DNA of 64,000 nucleotides from Astragalus membranaceus. Taxonomy: Eukaryota > Streptophyta > Magnoliopsida > Fabales > Fabaceae. The stretch spans positions 155,492,166-155,556,165 of the forward strand of contig CM076854.1 of assembly GCA_039519185.1 (NCBI GenBank). The letters run 5' to 3'. Below are positions 10,202-21,689 of the stretch, piece after piece. The position numbers and the translations under genes were made by a program. Each line of letters starts with the position of its first letter. Within the stretch, counting starts at the first letter, position 1. Below the pieces are notes generated by a model. The model was not told the origin of the DNA. It searched no databases and saw only the letters and a program-made list of their open reading frames with translations.

Positions 10202-11020
10202 GTGTTGGAGCCATGTCCATATTAAACCTATACTGGTTCATAAAGACGTCAGCGAGGTCCTTTCAACTATCAATCTTAGAGTGGTCCATCTGAATATACC
10301 ATTCCAAACCTGGCCCGGTCAAACTTTCATGGAAAAAGCTAATGAGGAATTTCTCATCCTTGGACAAAATTTACATTTTGGTGCAATAGGTCCTTAGGTG
10401 CAGAAGAGGATTGGTGCTCCTGTCATATTTGGTGAAGTCGGGCACTTTAAAGTCTCATGGAATTACGACGTCAGTAGTGGGACAAAGCTCGTCCAAGCCC
10501 AAGGACCCGAAAGTGCTAGATCCTTGTATCGCTTTGATCTGTTCCTCCATCTTATCCATCCACAGTTGTGCCCCTCGTCCAACACGTTCTACGTGTGGAA
10601 TGCCTCTCCTGGCCTACTTGTAGGGTGTGGGTACTCTCCCTCATGGTGACCCGCAGCTACATATCCCATTCCAACGGGGATATCAGATGGCCCATGGTTG
10701 CCATTGTTCGGATTTTGAAACACCTCACCTTTGTTGCCGACCATACCGACTATCCTCGCAGACAGGAAAGCGACCGTGTCCTTTATGGATAGCAAGGCAT
10801 CTTCCATTCGTGCCTGGGTTGCAGCTACTTCCTCCATTTTCCCTTTGACTTCGTCTACTTCCTGGCTTAGATTCCTTCCATGCATCTCCTCTTGCTCTGC
10901 CATTCTTGCTCTGGATCTGGTGAAGTACACTCTAGTTTGATTGGTCTTTTTCTTAGCACGCGCAATGGTTACCAAGTTCCTAAAATCTTTCAACATCTTT
11001 TTCGTAAGTACATGAATGAA
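10202..11020 (-). pseudogene. Gag N-terminal half of the Ogre-like element, frameshifted
   Basis: The likely start is the Met of MLKDFRNLVTIARAKKKTNQ at about 10998, followed by TRSRARMAEQEEM and a short coiled coil. The frame stays open to 10589. Between 10588 and 10202 the gag core is recognisable only by switching frames, and contains several stops. Compared with the plus-strand copy at 1-822, bases corresponding to the segment after about residue 230 are deleted: the copies agree up to AACCACCACT and then diverge. Nucleocapsid and capsid cannot be made as one protein. Confidence 0.8.
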
Positions 11021-11180
11021 TAGATGAATGCATGTGGATGAGATGCGAATGCATAGCATTTATTTATCGTGCTGGGGAATTGTAAGCTTTAATTCAGAAT
11101 GAGATGAGATCAAATATTAAAACGAAACAAACGAGTTCCTCATTAATAATAAAAAGTACTACATCTGAAAGTCAAGCAAA

Positions 11181-13148
11181 CTAGCGGACTACATTCTTAT
11201 CCTCGTCATCAGGATAACATCCCGTGATTTTGAACACTTGTACAAGGTATTTGCAGAAATCAATAAATCGAGCGATCTCGACTGGTGTGTTCCCGTCTCT
11301 GGCAATGTCTGCTGTTATTAGGCTTTTGGGAACCTCTCTGACAGCTTCATTGGCTAGCCCCGCTAGTTGGGAGAATCTCTTCCTCCAATATTCGTAATCA
11401 TCATTTAGCTTCACGTAATGCTCCTTCAGAAACACATGCTCTTTGTTAAGGTCATCGTAGGTCTTGTCTTGATATTCAGAAAAAGCCTTCAAGTCAATTG
11501 CTTTTTTAAACTCTTCTTGCAGGGCTTCCTGATACTCCTCAAGTTTCTTCTGTATCACCTCTCTGGCTTTCCTTTCCACTACCAGCCGACCCTCACATTC
11601 AGCAGTCCTTTTTTCTAATTGAGACTTCACACTATCAAGTTGGTCTCGTAATGCTTTCTCAATCGCTGCGGCTTTGGTCAAATGCTTTTCCCACACATGA
11701 GCATTGTTTACGGCCCTGTCCCTCTCTCGGTTGTGCACCTTGAGTTCTTCATTTGCACCCGCAAGTCTTTCTTGTATCCGGCGCATTTTTTCTTTCCCAG
11801 CCTGCTCTCTCTCATCACATTCGGCCAGACGCTTTCTTTTTATGGCACTTTCCCGTCGCAGATCAGCGTTCTCTTGGAGTACTTTCATTAACTGATCTTG
11901 CAACTCTGACTTTTCTTGTTTGGATTTGGACAAAACAGCTTGGAGTTTTTCCAAATCTTCATGGAGTATAGGGACGGGCTGAACGATCTCAGGCCCGGCT
12001 GGAGTTGCAAGGCGAAACGGAAGTCCACACTGTATGTGGCTTTCCTTTGCATCGATAACCCTGGGTCCCAACTCACGCCCTTTCCTAGTAACTTGGCCCC
12101 AGGCTCGACTGATCCTCCTTAGCATATCAAGGTCTTCAGAACCTCTCTTCTCCAGCACATATGAGAGCCAAGATTCTTCCGAGGGTGGATTCATCATAGG
12201 GTAACCGAGCTGTCTCAAAGCAAGGGCAGGATTATAATTGATGCAACCCTTGGTTCCTATGAGGGGGACATTTGGGAAATCTCCACATCGATAAACAATC
12301 TCCTCTATATTTTGATCTCGAGAATACCAAGAGATATCACTCCCTTTGAGGCCAGCGATGTATTGGGCCCATTCCGTCTTGCCTTTGACCTCTATCAGAT
12401 GGTTTCTTTTGAAGATATGAGAGGTGAACCAACGATACAATACAGGCAGACAACATAAAATCAAACCCGACCGTTTATGATGGCGTTGATGAAGAGTGTA
12501 ATACATATCAGCAAGGACGGCTGGGGCGGGATTCTGTCCCCGGAGCTTGAATCCTAAGAAGACATCGATTGCAGTATAATCAAGAAAATCACATTCATTT
12601 GGGAATAGGACGACTCCATAGAGGAGGAGAGCGAGAACGTCCATAAAAGTAACCCAATCTCCTTTGCTGGCCCGAAACGAGGCTTCTTTCTCCAAATACT
12701 CCCTGGTCAAACCTTTTACACCCTTCTTTTCTACTACCATTTTAGCTAAGTTTGGTACCGGAACTTTCAATATCTCGGACAAATTTTCAGCTAGGGGATA
12801 ATTCTCCACATATCGATAGGGCTCCTTGTTCTCTGGAGGGAAACATAAGATATTTTCAAATTCTTCCAAGGTCGGGGCCAACTGATAGTCTTGAAAAGTG
12901 AAACACCGTAACAGTGGATCATAATACTGGCCCAGTGCGGTGAGAGCCTCTTCTTGTACCTTAACATTTAGAAGCCCTAGAAGCTTCCCATACTTGGCGG
13001 TGAAGGAATCGCGCTGCCATGACACCATTTTATTGCTTAAATCTCGTAAGTTGCTCATATCTGGTTGCTTGACTTTCAAATGTATGGTTTTCTTAAAAGT
13101 TTGATTCATCCTGTCAGAAATAAAACCGTACAATTCCCTGGCGGTCAT
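11181..13148 (-). CDS. ORF1 of the Ogre-like element (extra ORF before gag), intact
   Basis: A 655-codon frame with no interruption, starting MTARELYGFISDRMN. It lies between the primer-binding site and gag, the position of the additional ORF that sets Ogre elements apart from other Ty3/gypsy families. Residues about 40-390 form a compact region (YDPLLRCFTFQDYQLAPTLE, DWVTFMDVLALLLYGVVLFP) resembling the plant mobile domain/DUF7745-type proteins of legumes. Residues about 400-600 are a long heptad-rich coiled coil beginning LEKLQAVLSKSKQEKSELQ. The function in the element life cycle is not established. It is notable that this frame is undamaged while gag and pol are broken. Confidence 0.85.
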   Translation of the reverse strand: MTARELYGFISDRMNQTFKKTIHLKVKQPDMSNLRDLSNKMVSWQRDSFTAKYGKLLGLLNVKVQEEALTALGQYYDPLLRCFTFQDYQLAPTLEEFENILCFPPENKEPYRYVENYPLAENLSEILKVPVPNLAKMVVEKKGVKGLTREYLEKEASFRASKGDWVTFMDVLALLLYGVVLFPNECDFLDYTAIDVFLGFKLRGQNPAPAVLADMYYTLHQRHHKRSGLILCCLPVLYRWFTSHIFKRNHLIEVKGKTEWAQYIAGLKGSDISWYSRDQNIEEIVYRCGDFPNVPLIGTKGCINYNPALALRQLGYPMMNPPSEESWLSYVLEKRGSEDLDMLRRISRAWGQVTRKGRELGPRVIDAKESHIQCGLPFRLATPAGPEIVQPVPILHEDLEKLQAVLSKSKQEKSELQDQLMKVLQENADLRRESAIKRKRLAECDEREQAGKEKMRRIQERLAGANEELKVHNRERDRAVNNAHVWEKHLTKAAAIEKALRDQLDSVKSQLEKRTAECEGRLVVERKAREVIQKKLEEYQEALQEEFKKAIDLKAFSEYQDKTYDDLNKEHVFLKEHYVKLNDDYEYWRKRFSQLAGLANEAVREVPKSLITADIARDGNTPVEIARFIDFCKYLVQVFKITGCYPDDEDKNVVR

Positions 13149-14533
13149 ATAAATGCATGCACAGTGAGATGTTAATATATTAATCTTTCATGACATGCGA
13201 AAGGTAAAATAAGATGCATGAGGTGTGTTTCTAAAAATGAATATTTCGCCGTGAGTAAAATATGATTTTTTTTGGGATTTTTTCAAAAAAGCGAAAATGT
13301 ATTAGAGTTTGCTTGAATGCAGGGGTATGAAGCTTCTTTGTGTCCTAAAAAGGGTTCCTTTGAGAATAGATCTAAGGTTTCTTCTAAAGGGTGAACCTCT
13401 CAAGGGTAGCTCTATAAAGTCCTAAATAAGGTTCTTAGAGCCAACGACCCCAATCAAGAATGCTAATCGCGACAATAGGCAAGCTATTAGAAGTGATAGC
13501 ATCCCCAAAATGGGCCAAACTCTAGGTGAGACTTTCGTGACTAGGGGTGTCAAAAAAACCCGGACCCGCGGGTACCTGCGGATAAAACTCGTCACTGGTC
13601 CGGGGCGGGTAGTTAAACGGGTACCCGCGGGTCAAATAAACGGATATTTTGGCTACCCGTCAATAAACGGGGAGGGTCCGGGTAGCGGGGTATCCGGACC
13701 CGCGGGTACCCGTGCCCGTTGAAAATTCTGTTGTTTCTTCCTTTTTTTTTTATCATCTATTGTTGTTGTTGTTTAAGTGGATGTTTATTCACATTTTGTT
13801 GTATCTTTTATCCTAATATTTTGGATAATGTTTAGTTGTTATTTTTCAAGTTTCTATTATCATAATTTTAGTTTTTTTATCTTAATTCATTAACAATTAT
13901 ATATTAATAAATAGTTGATACGATAAATGCATATCAAAATGCGTAATTTTTTTATATAAATGAATAAAAAAATAGTGTTAAAAAAACTAATTTTCTATGG
14001 TATTTCAAATTTTATTTTTAAAAGTTTTTTATTTATTAATTTACAAATACCCGCGGGTACCCGTTTTAAAAAATATCCGTTTAAAACCCGTTAAACGGGT
14101 ACCCGCGCGGGTCCGGGACGGGTCCGGGGCCTATTTATAATAAACGGGGCGGGTCCGGGTAGTGAGATACCCGTGCCCACCCCGCCCCGTTGACATTCCT
14201 ATTCGTGACCACCCAACAGGACGTACATCCAGTAGGCCATCACTACGCGGTCTCGTTCTAACTTAAGGTATGCTCTAGTCTGGGTGTAGGACTATTCTCA
14301 CGTGCGTGCAGAGAGGTGTGATAGTGAAGTGTGTGTAGGAGCAAAATGCCAGCTATACCCCCCCAAGCTGCAAAACAAACAAACACATATACAGAAAACA
14401 GTAGTCCCCTACCCTAAGGTTCATATTTAAGCAAATGTAAAACACTATATACAACAATTCAGTAAAGGGTAAATAAAATTATTACTCAAATATATCTCGC
14501 ACATTCAAATTATGAAAGGCTTGACTCTCGCAA
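13149..14533 (-). other. 5' leader of the Ogre-like element
   Basis: No coding seen. It is split by a hAT-type insertion at 13542-14201. The remaining leader is about 390 bp next to ORF1 and about 325 bp next to the primer-binding site. Confidence 0.6.
13542..14201. mobile_element. Non-autonomous hAT element
   Basis: The 660-bp insertion has ends TAGGGGTGTCAA and, inverted, TAGGAATGTCAA (10 of 12 bases match). It is flanked by a perfect 8-bp duplication TTCGTGAC at 13534-13541 and 14202-14209, the size made by hAT transposases. Subterminal regions are rich in GGGTACCCGCGGG-like palindromes. The centre is AT-rich and non-coding. It sits in the leader of the Ogre-like element and so is younger than that element. 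Confidence 0.93.
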
Positions 14534-14551
14534 TCCCCAGTGGAGTCGCCA
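14534..14551 (-). promoter_or_regulatory. Primer-binding site of the Ogre-like element
   Basis: Minus-strand TGGCGACTCCACTGGGG starts two bases after the LTR end (…GACA). It begins TGG, as expected for pairing with a tRNA 3' CCA. Ogre elements generally use a tRNA-Arg-type primer with a similar site; the exact tRNA was not checked. Confidence 0.7.
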
Positions 14552-15744
14552 TCTGTCGTGACCGTGATCTCGACGTAGACGGCTCAAAAATTGATTATTT
14601 TAGGAGTCACCACCCAATTTATTTAATAGGAAAAATTGAGAAAAACCTAACTATAAGTTATTGGTCTGCGTAAACTAGATTGGATCCGGGAGTCGGTTAT
14701 GCATAGGGAAGGGCGAAAACTTAATTCCACAGCACCCCTAAAACATCTGTCAGAAGACAGTTACCCTAAATTTGATTGTGCAACACATCATTAAGTTTAG
14801 AAAATTTGTTTACCCAAAAAATAAATAAAGTAAAAAAAGAATCATTTAAAAATTAATAAAATAGGGACCAATTTAAGAAAAATTAATTTTGACTTGACGG
14901 GGAGGCCCCGCTCCTACGTATCCTCGAGTGCAATGAGGAACTCAAGAGTCACGTAGTTCTTTCTTGGAAAATCTTGTTGGTTGGTTGATTTTATTTTGAA
15001 GGGTTTAAGATCAAAGCCGTACAGCTAAAGTCTCTAAAACCGGGATTGACAAGATGTCACCACCGCTCACTGTTGTTTTTGATTAAGTTGTTAAAAAAAG
15101 TTTCAGTTCATTTTGTTCTGTTTCAGTTCACATTTCCTCTCATGATTAAGTTGTTTAAAATAAATTCCAGAGGTTTGAAAGATTAGCATTAGAAATAAAA
15201 CAGGTCTTCAGAGTCAGTTTCATTACCCGGTATCATTACCCTTATGTTTAAGAAAACGAAATTAATTAGTTATCTAAACTAAGGTTTAGTTAGTGATAGG
15301 TTTAGTTAAAAAAATTAGGGTTACAAATCGGAATCAGTTCATTTAGGAAAAACCGAATACAGAGAGGGGGAGGTAGAGATAGTGAGACGAAAAAGAAAGA
15401 GTGAGTGGAGAGATTTTACCTCCGACCACCGTTCACGGTGGCCGCCGCTGTAACCTCGCCGTGAGCCACCAGACAACCACCGTACCACCACTGGTTTCCT
15501 CCTCTTCATACCACCTACACTCCATCACCCCCCACGGCCATCCACCGCAAACGGCCACCCACCCACAGCGCCATACCCACCACTAAACACCTCTTCGCAA
15601 CCACCACAACCCTAAACGGCTGCCTCACCGTCAACCACCCACAGTACACCACAACGTCTCCGTCAAATCGCCCTCATCACCGTAGGCCACCCCCCTTTTT
15701 GTACGACCCAAGCCTCCACTTCACCGCGAATCGCCACCGTCCCT

Positions 15745-16966
15745 CACTACAAGAATTTCGCCCATTTCCGGCGGATTAAATCCGCCAGTAAATTACCGGC
15801 GGATTTTGGGCGTTACCGGCGGATTTAATCCCCCGGTAAATTACCGGCGGATTTTGAGCGTTACCGGCGGATTTTGAGCGTTACTGGCAGAATTGTTTTG
15901 CGTAAAAAAATATAATTTTTTAAAAATAATCCGTCGGAAATGGCTATTACTGGCAGATTTTTAAAATTTTTTATTATTATTTTTTTTAAAAATCCGCCGG
16001 TAATGAACATTACCGACGGATGTTTTTTAAAAAATAATAATAAAAAATTTTAAAAATCCGCCGGTAATAGCCATTTCCGGCGGATTATTCAAAAAATTAT
16101 TTATTTAATTTTTTTACACTCTTCTCATTTTCTATAAATACAACTTTTTCCTACACTCTTCTCATTCTCTCATTTCACTCTTTATTTCCTTCTCATACTC
16201 TCCAATCTCCATAAATTTCTCCACATATCTCTCTTTCATATTTCTCTCAAATCTTTATTTCCTCTTTCTTCTTCCTTCTCATTCAATCTCTTATCAAATC
16301 TTCTCACATACATACACTTCATTTTTCTCAATCACTTCTCAAAATCTTCACACATTTATACACTTTATTCTCAATCTCTTCTCAAAATCTTCACACATTT
16401 ATACATTTATACACTTTCTTCTCAATCTCACATACATACACTTTATTTTTCTCAATCTCTTCACATAAATAATTAAATAATTAAAATAATATTAATTTTT
16501 TAAATAAACGAATTTTAAAAAAGAAATAAATTAAATAATAAATAAATAAATTAAAATAAACGAATTTAAAAAAAGAAATAAATTTAAAAAACAAAAAAAA
16601 TTAAATCATATTAATTTTTTAAATTAACGTATTTAAAAAGCATTTTTTAAAAAAAAATTAAATAATTACCGGCGGATTTTGGGTGATTACCGGCAGATTT
16701 TTTAAAATAATTTTTTTTAAAAAACAATTACCGGCGGATTTTGGGTGATTACCGAGGGAGTTTCCGCCGGTAATTACCGGCGGATTTTTCCAACAGAAAA
16801 TCCGTCGGAAATTATAGGCGGAAAATCCGCCGGTAACCGTTACCGGCGGATGAATTTCCGGCGGACAAAATCCGCCGGTAATGTCATCGATTTTGACCAT
16901 TATCGGCGGATTTTGGCCATTACCGGCTGATTTTGGCCGCCGGAAATGTACGAAATTCTTGTAGTG
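15745..16966. mobile_element. Non-autonomous CACTA element 2
   Basis: Perfect 16-bp terminal inverted repeats CACTACAAGAATTTCG, flanked by the 3-bp duplication CCT at 15742-15744 and 16967-16969. Subterminal arrays of TTACCGGCGGATTTT in both orientations occupy the first and last 300 bp. The core is a TCTCATTC/TTCACATA-rich pyrimidine stretch and A/T runs. No transposase coding is seen. It is the same family as the element at 1419-2541, by termini, subterminal motif and core composition. Confidence 0.93.
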
Positions 16967-17263
16967 CCTCTCTGTCCTCGTACCACACCACCAAGACCGA
17001 AACACCACCACTCTCCACCAAATTGTGAGCGACCCCACCACCTTCGCGCCGCGGTTTCCTCTATCCGTCAACCAAGCTTCGGTTGAAGCTTCAGATCCTC
17101 CCTTTCCAACAACAGTGAACGGTGGCGAGAAGAAAAATGGAAGGTAGGGTCGAGGGGAAGGAAAAGCAGGCCGCGGTGCTGTGAGAGAAAAAACAAGGGG
17201 GACGGGGCGGAACAAGGTGAGAGGAAGAAAAACGGAGTGGAGGGGAAGTGAGGAGAAACGACG

Positions 17264-17268
<5 letters not shown>

Positions 17269-17331
<63 letters not shown>
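17269..17331. repeat. (GA)n microsatellite
   Basis: Uninterrupted GA dinucleotides over about 63 bp inside the right LTR, directly next to the segment shared with the left LTR remnant. Confidence 0.97.
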
Positions 17332-17333
<2 letters not shown>

Positions 17334-17959
17334 TTTTTTTTTTAAAAAAAGTTGACCTTTTTTTTGTACTATTCTGCCCTTTTTTTTAAAATTTTTTTTG
17401 TTTGTATATGTAACAAATAAATAAAAGGACAGCTGAATAAAAATTGATTTTATCTTATTACTATTATTATTATTTTTTTTACTAATAATACCTAAGAAGC
17501 GGTAAAACAACACGAACCGACGCAACCACTCCTGCGCGACTCGCAACCAACATGTGCCCGCGTTAAGACTAGGAACGCGTACGCGATTTAAATACGCACG
17601 CGCACAAGTTATTAAAATCGATTTTATTTTATCCTCACTTTTCTAAAAACGCGGTAAAATAAACGCGCACCGACGCAACTACTCACACGACTCGAAACGA
17701 AACCCGCACTCGCCTTTAGGCTAGGAACGCGTACGTGATTTGAATACGCACGCGCGTAAGTTATTAAACCGATTTTGTTTTATCCTCACTTTTCTAAAAA
17801 AGCGGTAAAATAACGTGCACCGACGCAACTACTCACACGCGACTCGCAACCAACACGCGCTCGCGTTATTTATTATTGTTTTTATTATTTATGTTTTTTC
17901 GGATTTTTTTTTGAAAGTAACGAGTAACTGTCGGTTAAAATTGGATGTTCACAAACGGG

Positions 17960-18140
17960 GTCGGCTATATTTGTTGTGTAAAATATAATTTTAAACGAAA
18001 CACTTATGCCACTTGCAAATAGGAGCAAATTTTGCACTGATCAACAGAGTTTGTCCACTACGGGAATTGAATTCGAGAGCACCGAGTCGACCTCTGTGTC
18101 CCAAGGTAGCTTATGCCAGTGGACAACCGGTATTGGTATT
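17960..18140 (-). mobile_element. tRNA-derived SINE relic, family S1
   Basis: Read on the minus strand it has a degenerate A-box region (GTCCACTGGCATAAGC) and B-box region (CTCGAATTCAATTCCC), then the diagnostic GTAGTGGACAAACTC. The same series occurs in the clearer copies at 37125 and 49690. It is the most diverged of the three, lying just outside the Ogre LTR end. Confidence 0.6.
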
Positions 18141-18390
18141 AAAATATATAGTCTAATAACTGTGAATAAAAATTAAATTATAACTATAAATTAAATAAGA
18201 AGATTATAAAATTAAAAAAGAATCTTAACAAAGACAGTGAAATTAAACATGAATAGATAATTGGAAGACAAAATCTAAAGAATTTTAATAACATAATCCA
18301 TATCTATTAAATGTAAATAGAAAAACAGCTATAGCATATTATATATAAAAAGACAAAGAAGCAACTCTTTAATAGAATTACACTGTAGAG
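18141..18390. other. AT-rich spacer
   Basis: Low-complexity AT-rich sequence; no coding, RNA gene or repeat structure seen. Confidence 0.5.
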
Positions 18391-19500
18391 CTCAAGTAGT
18401 TATATTTTACCTTATTTGAGCCAAAATTATAAGGTCACTTTTTATTTTCATTAGTATAATAATCAACTAATTTTATTCAAGTCATATGTTCAATTAAGCA
18501 CCTCAAATGCAAAATTAAAAGCTGCAAGATCTCGAACAAAGTTGAAAGAAGGTGATGGGGGGTTCTATTGTAAATGCTACAACACATTACTCAACTATAA
18601 AATAAAGATAAAAATATAAACGCAAATAAAGAAAGCAACACAAATAGAAAGCGAAACATGTGGGTATCATGCAAGGTTGTTGAAAACCGACAATAAAATA
18701 GAAGCACCTAAACAAAGTCGAAAGAAGGTGATGTGGGGTTCTATTGCAAATGGGGGTGAAATTTTCTTGGGAGTAAATACCAGTAAATGTGGTTGCATTA
18801 CTAAGACGAAGACAACAAAATTAGAAAGTTAAACTTGTGGGGTATCTTGCAAGGTTGGATCAAAACCACCAATGAAATAAAAACACCTATACAAAGTTGA
18901 AAGGAGATTCTTGCATAACTCAAAAAGCTACATTTTAGCTTATTTAAGCCAACATTATAATGTCTCTTTTTATTTTCATTAGGATAATAATGAACTAATT
19001 TTATTCAAGTCATATGTTCAATTAAGTACCTCAAATACAAAACTAAAATCACCAGTAAGATCTCGAGGTTTATAAACAAAGTTGAAAGAAGATGGGTTCT
19101 ATTGTAAATATGGTTGAAGTTCCCGCGTGAGTAAATACTGCTACGTGGTACTCGAATCTAAAAGAAAGAAAAGAAGATAACACAATTAAAAAGCGAGACA
19201 CTTGAGTATCATGTAGGGTTGGATGAAATCCATCAATTAAATAGAAGCACCTATTTAAAGTTGAAAGAAAATAATGTGGGTTCAATTGTAAAAGGAAGAA
19301 AAGAAGACAATACAAAGGGAAAGTGAAATATGTGGGCATCATGCATGGTTGGATGAAAAACACCAATAAAATTAGATGCCCACATATTTCAATTCCAATA
19401 AAATTAGAAGCCCACATATTTCAATCCTATAAAAGCACCTAAACAAAGTCATGGGGGTTTATATCGTAAATATGGTTGAAGTTCCTGCATGAGTAGGCAT
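18391..19500. repeat. Degenerate tandem array, about 180-bp unit with a larger duplication
   Basis: A unit beginning AAAGTTGAAAGAAGGTGATG and containing GGGTTCTATTGTAAAT, GCGAAACATGTGGGTATCAT and CAATAAAATAGAAGCACCTA recurs with starts near 18540, 18715, 18895, 19078, 19257 and 19446. In addition, about 100 bp upstream of the array (CCTTATTTGAGCC to TATGTTCAATTAAG) is duplicated at 18930-19040, so a block of about 530 bp was itself duplicated. No open frame is maintained. Confidence 0.75.
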
Positions 19501-19773
19501 CTATGGCATATTATATATGGCATATTATAGATTACAAGAAAAGGACGCAACTCTCATATGAACTGCAAATCCTAAAAAAATTAAGAAATATATTTGTGAT
19601 TTGATAGTGATTGAACTAAATAGATTCAATAGATATTTTAGGTTCACAAACCAAATTAATATCCTCAAAATCACGTATAGATTCCAGGATGTCTAACAAG
19701 AGAGAAGCGTAAGAATGGAGAGGATGACTATCAATATCATTGTTATGTTAAATATAAGAGCACTAATTTGAGG

Positions 19774-19776
<3 letters not shown>

Positions 19777-19843
<67 letters not shown>
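19777..19843. repeat. (TA)n microsatellite
   Basis: About 33 TA dinucleotides without interruption. A chance open frame reading Ile/Tyr through it is not a gene. Confidence 0.97.
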
Positions 19844-19846
<3 letters not shown>

Positions 19847-21453
19847 TGACACATACAATTCTTTATAAGCCAACAAAAAAAGAAACATTAAATTCTTTAG
19901 AGAAAGTCCCAAATTATTTTTATGCTAAACACTCTGATAGTCCAGAATTTTGTTGAGTATATGATATCCAACATTTGAATTAATATTTTACGTAAATATT
20001 GGTACTCAAAACTCAAAGGTATAGTAGAATTCTCTTGTTTTTATTCAAATAAAATATTTAAACCATTGTATCTAAGACACCCATTAGTAAAACTTTTTTA
20101 ACTTATCTTATCTCTTCTTTTTTAATTTGGGGTCTAACTTATAAAGGGACACCTCTGCCTCATTGTTTCCAATTGGCATTGACATTGTTGCTCATTGATC
20201 GATGTAGAGTTCATGTTATCTTATTCCCTTTGCATGGGCAAATTTGTTGTAGCCACGTCCCATGCACCGGGCTTCTAGAAATCAAAATTTCCACTTTTCT
20301 ACACTCTAAACAAATAACCATGTCGCGATGACGTGTCGAGATATGGACATCCTGATCATCATATAACGTTGATGAGTCTCTCACTGTTGGTTGCCTTAGC
20401 AATTTCAGCGACATGAGACATCGGCTCTGGGGTTCGAACCCGAGCGTGGCCAATTATAGTATGTTGTGATGTTTATTTGCCAATTTATATGAGTAGATAA
20501 CGTCGATGGAAAGTGGAGCCTACAACTTTAACTTTCACTCAATGGTGTGACTGCAGAATGGGATGAGATGAGATTGGTTTTTTTATTATTACATACAATG
20601 CACCATTAAGTAATGGTTTATTCTGTTTATTTTCATAATTAATAAGTAATAACTGGATTAATTTAAGTAATCGAATCGTATTCTTAGAGATTAATTTAAT
20701 TGCTGTCACTGTCTCTGTAAGAAAAATATATATAGTACGTTTACTGGTAAGGAAGGCAGAATTTGAAGTTTTTCAACAAGAAAGCGTGTTGTGTCCTCTT
20801 AACGTTTCAGCCATTAGAATTATATATTTTCCCTTTTTTTAATTGGTTTTAGTCACCGAACAAATATCTCATTGGTCCAAGTGTGTTTTTTGCAAATTCC
20901 ACCACCCTTCCCTTCTCTACCTCTATTTTCTCCAATTAATCCACACTTTGAAAAAAAAAATGGAAAAGATAATATGTGGAAGAAATGTTTAAGAATTCGT
21001 TCTGTCTGCATCTTTATCACATGAGTTTTACCCACAGATTACAATATACTTTAGATTAAAAATACAATACATTGTAGATTAAAAATTTATTTTATATGCA
21101 CGGCCGTCAAGTGTAAAAATATTTTATGCGTACTTCTAATGATGATTTGTCACATTATTATTATTATTATTTGTACATGATTTGTATTGTTATTTAATGA
21201 GTATCAGGAACCATGTATTTTTAAATTCATTTAAATTCATTAAAAGAAATCATTAGAAATATATGTAAAATATTTTTACATTGTCACCATATAGAAATTA
21301 ATCTCTTAAATTAAATTACAAGAAATATATTTTGGGGAAAAAAATAATCACAAATTATTTTGTGGAACTTTTTTATTTTAATGTAATAATTAAAATAATA
21401 ATCATTTAATAATATAAGAATACTTGTTTTTTGGTGATTTATGAGAGTACTTG
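19844..21453. other. AT-rich intergenic stretch
   Basis: No convincing coding sequence. A GGGGTTCGAACCC box at about 20426, with a loose A-box-like word 40 bp upstream, suggests an old tRNA-derived repeat but cannot be assigned. Otherwise AT-rich. Confidence 0.5.
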
Positions 21454-21510
21454 TTAGCAATGACTCACAAATTAAACATTCACTTATTTTAGTTTGTGAG
21501 TCATTGCTAA
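21454..21510. repeat. Perfect 18-bp inverted repeat
   Basis: TTAGCAATGACTCACAAA at 21454-21471 is exactly complementary to 21493-21510, with a 21-base AT-rich loop. It could form a strong hairpin; no terminal duplication was found. Confidence 0.8.
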
Positions 21511-21689
21511 AAAAACCCAAATGATCACTCTTTTTGTTGTTTTTTAATTACATGTATTTCAATATTATTTTACACAAACTAAAAAAACCCAAAAATTTGT
21601 TATTGATAGGGATGATTAGGAAACAACTAGTTTATAAATGTACGTTTTAGATAAACTATCGAAAGGAGCTGAGGGAGAAATTTTCCACG

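Larger units (their letters stand above)
14554..17953 (-). mobile_element. 5' LTR of the Ogre-like element
   Basis: The plus strand runs from TGTCGTGACC at 14554 to GGATGTTCACA at 17953; on the minus strand it therefore starts TGTGAACATCC and ends GACA at the primer-binding site. The span is 3.4 kb, or about 2.2 kb without the CACTA insertion at 15745-16966. It contains a motif near 14690 (GTCGGTTATGCATAGGGAAG) and one near 14905 (CTCCTACGTATCC) that recur in the LTR at the right end of the window. A (GA)n run at 17269-17331 and CpG-rich tandem repeats lie at the outer end. The outer 600 bp match 823-1418. Confidence 0.8.

Noticed and set aside
15401..15586. 61-codon His/Pro/Thr-rich frame
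   Set aside because: Lies inside the Ogre LTR in CCACC-rich low-complexity sequence.
19768..19956. 62-codon frame with Ile/Tyr run
   Set aside because: Translation of the (TA)n microsatellite.
20388..20440. Possible tRNA gene (A-box-like and GGTTCGAACCC B-box)
   Set aside because: No acceptor stem or anticodon arm pairing could be made; more likely an old tRNA-derived repeat.
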